From Pseudomonadota bacterium (GTDB lineage Bacteria; Pseudomonadota; Gammaproteobacteria; Steroidobacterales; Steroidobacteraceae): 6,098 bases of DNA. The notes below the pieces were generated by a model. The model was given only the letters and a program-made list of their open reading frames with translations, had not been told where the DNA came from and searched no databases. The position numbers and the translations under genes are program-made. Within the stretch, counting starts at the first letter, position 1, and each line of letters begins with the position of its first letter. The stretch is from positions 1 through 6,098 of the forward strand of contig QGUX01000211.1 of NCBI GenBank assembly GCA_003242275.1. The letters are read 5' to 3'. Below, piece after piece: positions 1-6,039 of this stretch.

Positions 1-684
1 GTGGACGGCGGCGGCTACGGGCAGTACGCGCTGGTCGAGCAGCACCAGCTGGTGAAACTGCCGCGCACGCTGTCGCTGGCCGACGGTGCGCTGGTGGAAC
101 CCATGGCGGTGGGGCTGCACGGCGTGCGGCTGGCGCGCGGCGAGCCGGGTGCGCGCGTGCTGGTGGTGGGCGCCGGCCCCATCGGCCTCGCGGCGGCCTT
201 CTGGGCACGCCGCCACGGCGCCGGCCGCGTGGCGGTGACGGCCAGCTCCACCCGCCGTGCGGAGCTGGCGCTGACCCTGGGCGCGCATGTGTTCATCGAT
301 CCGGCCGACGCCTCGCCCGCGGCGGTGGAGGCGGCGCTCGGCGGCCCACCCGACATCGTCTACGAGTGCGTGGGCAAGCCGGGACTGATCCAGCGCTGCA
401 TCGAGTACTGCCGCCCGCGCGGCACCATCGTCGTGCTGGGCCTGTGCACGCCGCCGGACACCTTCATGCCCTTCCACCTCGTGTCGAAGGAGCTGGTGAT
501 CCAGGCCTCGGCGTTCTACGAGGTGCGGGATTTCGAGCAGGCGGCCGATGTGCTGGACCACGAGGGCGAGGCGCCCCGCGCCATGGTGACCGACCGCATC
601 GGCCTCGCCGCGCTGCCGGAGGTGTTCGAGGCGCTGCGCAACCGCAGCACGCAGTGCAAGGTGCTGGTGGACCCCTTCGGCTGA
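1..684 (+). CDS. Medium-chain (zinc-type) alcohol dehydrogenase, 5'-truncated
   Basis: This is the C-terminal 227 residues of a medium-chain dehydrogenase/reductase that oxidises an alcohol or polyol with a nicotinamide cofactor in the cytoplasm. The GTG at position 1 is probably an internal valine codon: full-length relatives are about 340-350 aa, and the N-terminal part carrying the catalytic zinc ligands is missing. Visible are the family stretch ALVEPMAVGLHGV (residues 30-42), where the Glu-Pro sits near the active site, and the Rossmann glycine motif GAGPIG (57-62) followed by the helix LAAAFWARRHGA. After the second strand the sequence reads VAVTASSTRR (77-86), with no acidic residue where NAD-specific members have Asp. 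This suggests, but does not prove, NADP(H) preference. The rest (YECVGKPG, RGTIVVLG, and a C-terminal KVLVDPFG) is typical of the fold. The substrate cannot be told from this fragment. The gene ends at TGA 682-684 and is followed by GC hairpins. Confidence 0.9.
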   Translation: MDGGGYGQYALVEQHQLVKLPRTLSLADGALVEPMAVGLHGVRLARGEPGARVLVVGAGPIGLAAAFWARRHGAGRVAVTASSTRRAELALTLGAHVFIDPADASPAAVEAALGGPPDIVYECVGKPGLIQRCIEYCRPRGTIVVLGLCTPPDTFMPFHLVSKELVIQASAFYEVRDFEQAADVLDHEGEAPRAMVTDRIGLAALPEVFEALRNRSTQCKVLVDPFG

Positions 685-692
685 GGCGGCAG

Positions 693-722
693 GCGGCCGC
701 GGGCCGTGATCCGGGCGGCCGC
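693..722 (+). terminator. GC-rich inverted repeat after the dehydrogenase gene
   Basis: Two copies of the self-complementary octamer GCGGCCGC (693-700 and 715-722) can pair across a 14-base centre. This could form a hairpin starting 8 bases after the dehydrogenase stop codon. There is no T-run after it, so an intrinsic terminator is possible but weak. In DNA this GC-rich, an inverted repeat of this size can also arise by chance. Confidence 0.3.
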
Positions 723-731
723 GCGCCGGGC

Positions 732-750
732 CGGGGCGACCCCCGCCCCG
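732..750 (+). terminator. Second GC hairpin in the dehydrogenase/DUF4870 spacer
   Basis: CGGGGCG (732-738) pairs perfectly with CGCCCCG (744-750) around a five-base loop. It is followed by a modestly T-containing stretch (TTCGGGTAATCTT). It could end transcription from the dehydrogenase gene, possibly together with the larger hairpin just upstream. No true U-tract is present. Confidence 0.3.
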
Positions 751-756
751 TTCGGG

Positions 757-762
757 TAATCT
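757..762 (+). promoter_or_regulatory. Possible -10 element for a leaderless transcript
   Basis: TAATCT fits the loose TAnnnT pattern of a -10 box and lies 8 bases before the ATG at 771. Transcription starting about seven bases downstream would begin at or beside the start codon. No Shine-Dalgarno sequence precedes that ATG, which fits a leaderless mRNA. No convincing -35 box is visible in the GC-rich sequence upstream. This is inference from position and motif only. Confidence 0.25.
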
Positions 763-770
763 TCGGTCCG

Positions 771-1190
771 ATGGACGCCTCCCCCCACGACACCACCACC
801 GTGGCCGCCGACCCGCGCCACGTGTCCTACACGCACCTGATGTACGGCCTGCACGCCTTCGCGGTGCTGATGGGCCTGTTCACCTCGGCGAGCATCGTGG
901 GACAGTTCCTGTTCAGCATCCCCTCCATCGTCGCCGTGATCATGAACTACGCGCGCCGCAACAGCGTGCGCGGCACGATGCTGGCCTCGCATTTCTCGTG
1001 GCAGCTGCGCACGTTCTGGTGGGCGTTCGCGTGGATGGCGATCGCGATGCTGCTGTTCGGCCCGTTCGTGCCGCTGCTCGTGGGCTACCCGCCGCTGGTG
1101 GCCAGCATGGTGGCGGTCGGCCTGTGGGTCGCGTACCGCGTCGCCCGCGGCTGGATGGCGCTGCGCGACGAGCGCACCATGCCTGTCTGA
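771..1190 (+). CDS. DUF4870/COG3671-like small integral membrane protein
   Basis: This encodes a 139-aa inner-membrane protein of unknown function. After a polar N-terminal tail (residues 1-18) comes YTHLMYGLHAFAVLMG, which starts the first membrane segment (about 23-45). A second hydrophobic stretch follows at 46-59. The conserved core is ARRNSVRGTMLASHFSWQLR (61-80): a basic loop with an Arg-Gly-Thr step, then Ser-His-Phe-x-Trp-Gln and the start of a third segment (82-105). A fourth segment spans about 107-125, with a charged tail. This pattern is, from memory, that of the uncharacterised COG3671/DUF4870 family; the assignment rests on the motif and not on a search. ATG 771 is the only plausible start, although the frame stays open upstream. 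It has no Shine-Dalgarno sequence. The stop TGA shares its A with an ATG at 1190, and the lipoprotein gene follows 14 bases after the stop. Confidence 0.8.
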   Translation: MDASPHDTTTVAADPRHVSYTHLMYGLHAFAVLMGLFTSASIVGQFLFSIPSIVAVIMNYARRNSVRGTMLASHFSWQLRTFWWAFAWMAIAMLLFGPFVPLLVGYPPLVASMVAVGLWVAYRVARGWMALRDERTMPV

Positions 1191-1191
1191 T

Positions 1192-1195
1192 GGAG
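1192..1195 (+). promoter_or_regulatory. Shine-Dalgarno deciding the lptM start
   Basis: GGAG lies 9 bases before the ATG at 1205 and supports that codon over the ATG at 1190, which overlaps the previous stop codon and has no ribosome binding site of its own. The site sits directly after the upstream stop, so coupling to translation of the membrane-protein gene is possible. Confidence 0.55.
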
Positions 1196-1204
1196 CGAAT
1201 CCCG

Positions 1205-1435
1205 ATGAACCGCATTCCGATGCTGCTGGCGGCGGTGCTGCTGGCGAGCGCCTGTGGCCAGAAGGGCGACCTGTACCTGCCCGAGGACGAGCGCGAGGTG
1301 ATCAGCCGCGTGCCGGTGGGCACCAGCCTGGCCACCCCGGGCGGGGCCGCCACGCCGGCTGGCGCCGAGGAAGAAAACGACGACGATGGCACCGCGACGC
1401 CGCCGGCCGCCGATCCGCCCGGCGCCACGCAATAG
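1205..1435 (+). CDS. lptM: LptM (YifL)-family lipoprotein of the LPS translocon
   Basis: This is a 76-aa lipoprotein. The signal peptide is MNRIPMLLAAVLLASA with a lipobox ending in Cys17. The residue after Cys is Gly and not Asp, so sorting to the outer membrane is expected. Directly after the Cys comes GQKGDLYLP (18-26), matching the conserved G-x-K-G-x-L-Y-x-P block that defines the LptM family; E. coli YifL has CGLKGPLYFP at this place. In E. coli, LptM binds the LptD/LptE translocon and helps LptD reach its correctly disulfide-bonded, active form. The rest (residues 27-76) is an unstructured tail rich in Ala, Pro, Gly and acidic residues, including EEENDDDG. The ATG at 1205 is preferred because of GGAG upstream; starting at 1190 would add MERIP. 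The gene ends 18 bases before polA. It is unusual that it is not beside dapF, as it is in E. coli. The family call is firm; the function is transferred from E. coli. Confidence 0.85.
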   Translation: MNRIPMLLAAVLLASACGQKGDLYLPEDEREVISRVPVGTSLATPGGAATPAGAEEENDDDGTATPPAADPPGATQ

Positions 1436-1453
1436 ACCGGGGCAGGACTTCGC

Positions 1454-4318
1454 ATGACCGACGCTTCCGGGCAGCCGCCCCTGATCCTCGTCGACGGCTC
1501 CTCGTACCTGTACCGCGCCTTCCACGCGCTGCCGCCACTGAACAACTCGCGCGGTGAGCCCACCGGCGCGGTGTACGGCGTGGTCAACATGCTGCAGCGC
1601 TACGTGAAGGAGCGGCCGGACAACTGCGTGGTGGTGGTGTTCGACGCGCCGGGCAGGACCTTCCGCGACGAGCTGTTCGCCGAGTACAAGTCGCACCGGC
1701 CGCCGATGCCCGATGACCTGCGCACGCAGATCGAGCCGCTGCTGGAGCTGGTGCAGGCGCTGGGCTTCCCGCTGCTGCGCATCCCGGGAGTGGAGGCAGA
1801 CGACGTGATCGGGACGCTGGCCGTGCGCGCCGCCAACGAGGGCCGCAAGGTGCTGATCTCCACCGGCGACAAGGACATGGCGCAGCTGGTCAACGGCCGC
1901 ATCACGCTGGTCAACACCATGACCAACACCGCCCTCGACCGCGAGGGCGTGAAGGCCAAGTTCGACGTGTGGCCGGAGCAGATCGTCGACTACCTCGCGC
2001 TGGTGGGCGACAGCTCGGACAACATCCCCGGCATCGACAAGGTGGGCCCGAAGACCGCGGCGAAGTGGCTGAACCAGTACGGCACGCTGGACAACCTGGT
2101 CGCGCACGCGCACGAGATCCCCGGCAAGGTGGGCGAGAACCTGCGCAACAACCTCGAGACCCTGGCGCTGTCGCGCCAGCTCGCCACCATCCACACCGAC
2201 GTGGACCTGCCGCCCGAGGAGAACCTGTATGCCCGGCGCGAGCCGGACCGCCGGCGGCTGCGCGAGCTGTACACGCGGCTGGAGTTCCGCGGCATGCTGC
2301 GCGCGCTGGACGCCGAGGAAGGGGTGCTGAAGGCGCGGGCCGGAGGCGAGGTCGTCACCCCGGCAGGTGGCGGGACCGCCGGTGACAGGGCCGGCACCGG
2401 CCATCCGGGCGGCGCGGCGCGCGCGGTTCCCGCCCCCCGGCCCGCCGCCGACGACGCCGGCGATGCCGCCGCCGTCACCGCCAATGTCGCCGGGCTCGCC
2501 GCGGCGCCGCGCAACTACGAGACCATCCTCACCGAGGAAGCGCTGGAACGCTGGCTCGGCCTGCTGATGAAGGCGGAGCTGGCCGCGCTGGACACCGAGA
2601 CCACGAGCCTGAACTACAGCCAGGCGCGTCTGGTGGGCATCTCCTTCGCGGTCGAACCGGGCAGGGCCGCGTACCTGCCGCTGGCGCACCGCTACGCGGG
2701 TGCGCCGGAGCAGCTCGACTTCGACCGCGCGCTGGAGAAGCTCAGGCCCTGGCTGGAGGATCCCCGCTGCGGCAAGGTGGGCCATCACCTCAAGTACGAC
2801 GCGCATGTCCTGCGCAACCACGGCATCACGCTGGCGGGCTACCGGCACGATTCCATGCTCGAGTCCTATGTGCTCAACAGCGTGGCCACGCGCCACGACA
2901 TGGACTCGCTGGCGAAGTACTACCTCGACATCGACACCATCAAGTACGAGGCCGTGGCCGGCAAGGGCGCGAAGCAGATCTGCTTCGACCAGGTGCCGGT
3001 GGAAACCGCCGCCACGTATTCGGCCGAGGACGCCGACGTCACGCTGCGGCTGCACCTGGCGCTGTGGCCGCAGCTTCAGGCGCGCCCGAGACTCAGGGCC
3101 CTCTACGAGGAGATCGAGCAGCCGCTGGCTTCCGTGCTGCTCGAGATGGAGCATCGCGGCGTGCTGATCGATGCCGCGCTGCTGCGCGCACAGAGCGGCG
3201 AGCTGGGCGCGCGCATCAACGAGCTGCAGAAGCAGATCCATGCCGCGGCCGGCGGGGAGTTCAATCCCGACTCGCCCAGGCAGCTGCAGCAGATCCTGTT
3301 CGAGAAACTGCAGCTGCCGGTGATCCGCAAGACGCCCACCGGCCAGCCCTCCACCGCCGAGGACGTGCTCGAGGAGCTGGCCACGGCGGGCTTCGAGCTG
3401 CCGAACCTGATCCTGGAGTACCGCAGCCTCACCAAGCTCAAGTCCACCTACACGGACAAGCTGCCCGGCGAGATCGATCCCGCCACCGGCCGCGTGCACA
3501 CCTGCTACCACCAGGCGGTGGCGGCCACCGGCCGCCTGTCCTCGCAGGACCCGAACCTGCAGAACATCCCCATCCGCACCGCCGAGGGCCGGCGCATCCG
3601 CCAGGCTTTCATCGCCCCGCCGGGCCACGTGCTGGTGGCGGCCGACTACTCGCAGATCGAGCTGCGCATCATGGCGCACCTGTCGGACGACCCGGCGCTG
3701 CTGCGCGCCTTCCAGCAGGACCTGGACGTGCATCTGGCCACCGCCGCCGAGGTGTTGGGCAAGCCGCTGGACCAGGTGACTTCCGAGGAGCGCCGCAGCG
3801 CCAAGGCGGTGAACTTCGGCCTGATCTACGGCATGTCGGCCTTCGGCCTCGCCCGCCAGCTCGGCATCGACCGTGGCGCCGCGCAGAAGTACGTGGACCT
3901 GTACTTCGAGCGCTACCCCGGGGTGAAGGCCTTCATGGACCGCACCCGCGCCCAGGCCCGCGAGCAGGGCTACGTGGAGACCGTGCGCGGCCGGCGCCTG
4001 TACCTGCCGGACATCCGTTCCCGCAACCGCAACCTGCAGCAGTACGCGGAGCGAAGCGCCATCAACGCCCCCATGCAGGGCACCGCGGCGGACATCATCA
4101 AGCTGGCCATGCTGCGGGTGGAACGTGAATGCACCGCGCGCAAGCTGCCGGCTCGCCTTATCATGCAGGTGCACGACGAACTGGTGCTCGAGGTGGCCGA
4201 AGGCGCCGTCGATGCCACCATCGCGATGCTGCGCGAGCAGATGTCCACCGCCGAGACCCTGAAGGTCCCGCTGAAGGTGGACATCGGCGTGGGCGCGAAC
4301 TGGGACCAGGCGCACTGA
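1454..4318 (+). CDS. polA: DNA polymerase I
   Basis: This is a complete 954-aa DNA polymerase I that removes RNA primers and fills gaps in replication and excision repair. The 5'-nuclease domain (about 9-290) has Asp14, Asp64, the EADD cluster (114-117), GDKD (138-141), GDSSD (185-189) and a helix-hairpin-helix at GIDKVGPKTA. The 3'-5' proofreading domain (about 354-545) keeps Asp380 and Glu382 (DTET), Asp449 (LKYD), and Tyr522 and Asp526 (YSAED), so it should be active. The polymerase domain (about 560-954) has motif A DYSQIELR (731-738), motif B RRSAKAVNFGLIYG (780-793, with Lys784, Phe788 and Tyr792) and motif C QVHDE (905-909). Phe788 is the position that rejects dideoxynucleotides. The protein ends in NWDQAH, as E. 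coli Pol I does. It is 26 aa longer than E. coli Pol I, nearly all of it in an Ala/Gly/Pro-rich linker (about 291-352). The ATG at 1454 is preceded by AGGA with a 6-base spacer. It lies 18 bases after lptM. Confidence 0.98.
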   Translation: MTDASGQPPLILVDGSSYLYRAFHALPPLNNSRGEPTGAVYGVVNMLQRYVKERPDNCVVVVFDAPGRTFRDELFAEYKSHRPPMPDDLRTQIEPLLELVQALGFPLLRIPGVEADDVIGTLAVRAANEGRKVLISTGDKDMAQLVNGRITLVNTMTNTALDREGVKAKFDVWPEQIVDYLALVGDSSDNIPGIDKVGPKTAAKWLNQYGTLDNLVAHAHEIPGKVGENLRNNLETLALSRQLATIHTDVDLPPEENLYARREPDRRRLRELYTRLEFRGMLRALDAEEGVLKARAGGEVVTPAGGGTAGDRAGTGHPGGAARAVPAPRPAADDAGDAAAVTANVAGLAAAPRNYETILTEEALERWLGLLMKAELAALDTETTSLNYSQARLVGISFAVEPGRAAYLPLAHRYAGAPEQLDFDRALEKLRPWLEDPRCGKVGHHLKYDAHVLRNHGITLAGYRHDSMLESYVLNSVATRHDMDSLAKYYLDIDTIKYEAVAGKGAKQICFDQVPVETAATYSAEDADVTLRLHLALWPQLQARPRLRALYEEIEQPLASVLLEMEHRGVLIDAALLRAQSGELGARINELQKQIHAAAGGEFNPDSPRQLQQILFEKLQLPVIRKTPTGQPSTAEDVLEELATAGFELPNLILEYRSLTKLKSTYTDKLPGEIDPATGRVHTCYHQAVAATGRLSSQDPNLQNIPIRTAEGRRIRQAFIAPPGHVLVAADYSQIELRIMAHLSDDPALLRAFQQDLDVHLATAAEVLGKPLDQVTSEERRSAKAVNFGLIYGMSAFGLARQLGIDRGAAQKYVDLYFERYPGVKAFMDRTRAQAREQGYVETVRGRRLYLPDIRSRNRNLQQYAERSAINAPMQGTAADIIKLAMLRVERECTARKLPARLIMQVHDELVLEVAEGAVDATIAMLREQMSTAETLKVPLKVDIGVGANWDQAH

Positions 4319-4352
4319 TCCCGAACCAGAGGAACTGGAGCCAAACGTCCAC

Positions 4353-5642
4353 ATGTCGGGCCGAAACGAGGTCAGCGCGGACATGCCTGCCGCGCCGGTG
4401 ACCAGCGTGCGCAAGGCGGCGCTGGTGTTCATTTTCGTCACCGTGCTGATCGACATCCTGGCCTTCGGGGTGATCATCCCGGTGCTGCCCGGGCTGGTGC
4501 GCGAGTTCACCAACGGCGATTTCGCCGCCGCGGCGCGCTGGGTGGGCATCTTCAGCACGCTGTTCGCCGCCATCCAGTTCGTGTGCACGCCCATCCAGGG
4601 CGCGCTGTCGGACCGCTTCGGGCGCCGGCCGGTGATCCTGATGTCGTGCCTGGGCCTGGGCGTCGACTTCATCCTGATGGCGCTGGCGAAGTCGCTGCCG
4701 TGGCTCCTGGTGGCGCGCATCTTCTCCGGCCTGTTCTCGGCCAGCTTCACCACCGCCAATGCCTACATCGCGGACGTGACGCCGCCGGAGAAGCGCGCCA
4801 GGGCCTTCGGCATCATCGGCGCGGCCTTCGGCGTGGGCTTCATCATCGGCCCGGTGCTCGGCGGCCTGCTGGGCAGCCTGGACCTGCGCGCGCCGTTCTG
4901 GTTCGCCGCGGCGCTGGCACTGCTGAACTTCCTCTACGGCTGGTTCATCCTGCCCGAGTCGCTGCCCAAGGAGCGGCGCACGACGCGCTTCGACTGGTCG
5001 CATGCCAATCCGGTGGGCTCGCTGGTGCTGCTGAAGCGCTTCCCGCAGGTGTTCGGCCTGGCGGCGGTGATCATGGTCGCCAACATGGCGCACTACGTGT
5101 ATCCCAGCGTGGCGGTGCTGTTCACCGAGTACCGCTACGGCTGGAGCGAGCAGCAGGTGGGCGGCATGCTGGCGCTGGCCGGGCTGTGCAGCGGCATCGT
5201 GCAGGGCGTGCTGGTGGGCCGCGTGGTGCCCCGGCTCGGCGAGCGGCGCACGCTGCTGATCGGCCTGGCCTTCGGCACGCTGGGATTCGCCATCTACGGC
5301 TTCGCGCCCTCGGGCTGGATCTTCCTGCTGGCATTGCCGGTGAGCGCACTGTGGGGCCTGGCCGCGCCGGCCACGCAGTCGCTGATCACCCGCCAGGTCA
5401 GCCCCGACGCGCAGGGCCGCGTGCAGGGCGCGCTCACCAGCCTGATCAGCCTGGTGGGCATCTTCGGGCCGCTGATGTTCGCCGAGACCTTCAGCCTGTT
5501 CATCAGCGACCGCGCGCCGGCACACCTGCCCGGCGCGCCGTGGCTGCTGGCCGGCGCCTGGCTGGTCGCGGGGTTCCTGGTCGCGCTCCGCTATGCGCGC
5601 CCGCCGGCCGGGCCCGCGCCGGCCACGCTGCCGCCGTCCTGA
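4353..5642 (+). CDS. TCR/Tet-family MFS transporter (DHA1-type proton-coupled efflux)
   Basis: This is a 429-aa, 12-segment inner-membrane transporter of the major facilitator superfamily that resembles the TetA drug:H+ antiporters. It has an acidic residue in segment 1 (Asp34 in [16 protein letters not shown]), the loop 2-3 signature [12 protein letters not shown] (83-94), Asp105 in segment 3, Arg122 in segment 4, and the antiporter motif C from Gly156 to Gly171 ([16 protein letters not shown]). These match the positions that carry function in TetA. A short polar loop near 203-225 divides the two halves, and a Pro/Ala-rich tail closes the protein. The substrate is unknown; chromosomal Tet-like exporters of this kind are common, and the sequence does not establish tetracycline resistance. 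The gene starts 34 bases after polA with no clear terminator between. GGAG at 4337-4340 is 12 bases from ATG 4353; an alternative ATG at 4383 has GAGG 11 bases upstream and would give 419 aa. Either start keeps all membrane segments. Confidence 0.92.
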   Translation: MSGRNEVSADMPAAPVTSVRKAALVFIFVTVLIDILAFGVIIPVLPGLVREFTNGDFAAAARWVGIFSTLFAAIQFVCTPIQGALSDRFGRRPVILMSCLGLGVDFILMALAKSLPWLLVARIFSGLFSASFTTANAYIADVTPPEKRARAFGIIGAAFGVGFIIGPVLGGLLGSLDLRAPFWFAAALALLNFLYGWFILPESLPKERRTTRFDWSHANPVGSLVLLKRFPQVFGLAAVIMVANMAHYVYPSVAVLFTEYRYGWSEQQVGGMLALAGLCSGIVQGVLVGRVVPRLGERRTLLIGLAFGTLGFAIYGFAPSGWIFLLALPVSALWGLAAPATQSLITRQVSPDAQGRVQGALTSLISLVGIFGPLMFAETFSLFISDRAPAHLPGAPWLLAGAWLVAGFLVALRYARPPAGPAPATLPPS

Positions 5643-5655
5643 GCGGGACGTGACA

Positions 5656-5679
5656 GGCTCCCGGGTCGCCCCGGGAGCC
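5656..5679 (+). terminator. Perfect 10-bp hairpin after the transporter gene
   Basis: GGCTCCCGGG (5656-5665) pairs without mismatch with CCCGGGAGCC (5670-5679) around the loop TCGC. It begins 13 bases after the transporter stop and is the strongest stem in the window. It is probably the transcription end of the polA/transporter unit, although what follows (CGCGATGTCTTGCG) is not a real T-tract. Its 3' arm also contains GGGAG, 6 bases before an ATG at 5684, so the stem could instead cover a ribosome binding site. Confidence 0.6.
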
Positions 5680-5786
5680 CGCGATGTCTTGCGTGGAGCC
5701 TGGAAGAGCGGTCCCCGCACCCTGCCCCTCCCCGGCACGAGGACTGGACGCGTGCCGGCGTCGCGTTCGCCGGCCTGCTGTTCGCG

Positions 5787-6039
5787 GTGGCGTGGGTGAC
5801 CGTGCTGCTCGCCGTGCGCACCCAGGGTGGCCCGCTGCCGCAGGGCCAGTACGTGCTGGCCGCGTTCTTCCTGGCCTACGGCCTGTTCACCATCAGCGTG
5901 GGCTACCGCGGGCCCGACCAGAACTACTACTCCTTCGACCGCGTCTCGCAGATCGCCAGCATCCTGGTGCTCGGTCCCGTCGACGCGGCGTGGATCAACG
6001 GCCTGGCCTCGCTGGTGTATCCACTGCATCGCCTGCGCC
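5787..6039 (+). CDS. N-terminal part of a multi-pass membrane protein, start unresolved, 3'-truncated
   Basis: This is the beginning of an unrecognised membrane protein. Three hydrophobic stretches are visible: AGVAFAGLLFAVAWVTVLLA (about 5754-5813), YVLAAFFLAYGLFTISVGY (about 5850-5906), and a third around VSQIASILVLGPVDAAWING (5943-6002). Between the last two is a polar loop, RGPDQNYYSFDR. The layout could be the membrane sensor half of a signalling protein, but that is a guess. The GTG at 5787 is the first ordinary start codon in the frame, yet the first membrane segment begins upstream of it and has no start codon or ribosome binding site in frame. The frame is open back to the transporter stop at 5642. 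An ATG at 5684 with a good GGGAG sits in another frame, so a base error between 5684 and about 5750 is possible. Genomic sequence ends at about 6039; residues after HRLR-Pro are translated adapter. Confidence 0.6.

Noticed and set aside
366..770. N-terminal extension of the DUF4870-like frame back to 366
   Set aside because: It overlaps the dehydrogenase and translates to Arg/Gly/Pro-rich sequence unlike a protein of this family. The conserved membrane part starts after the ATG at 771.
2354..2386. GTCACC/GGTGAC inverted repeat in the polA linker
   Set aside because: It is only a 6-bp stem with a 21-base loop inside a low-complexity GC-rich coding stretch; chance is the simplest explanation.
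3064..4128. 354-codon + strand frame inside polA in another phase
   Set aside because: It is fully contained in polA and is Arg/Ala/Gly/Pro-rich, as expected for an out-of-phase reading of GC-rich coding sequence.
4319..4352. Possible terminator between polA and the transporter gene
   Set aside because: The best pairing is CCAG/CTGG (4 bp) around AGGAA with no T-run, too weak to support.
1085..4759. 1224-codon open frame on the - strand opposite lptM, polA and the start of the transporter gene
   Set aside because: It lies antisense to polA, whose catalytic residues are all in place. Its product is a low-complexity His/Gln/Val/Leu/Arg-rich sequence with no recognisable domain. Long antisense frames are expected in GC-rich coding DNA because stop codons are rare.
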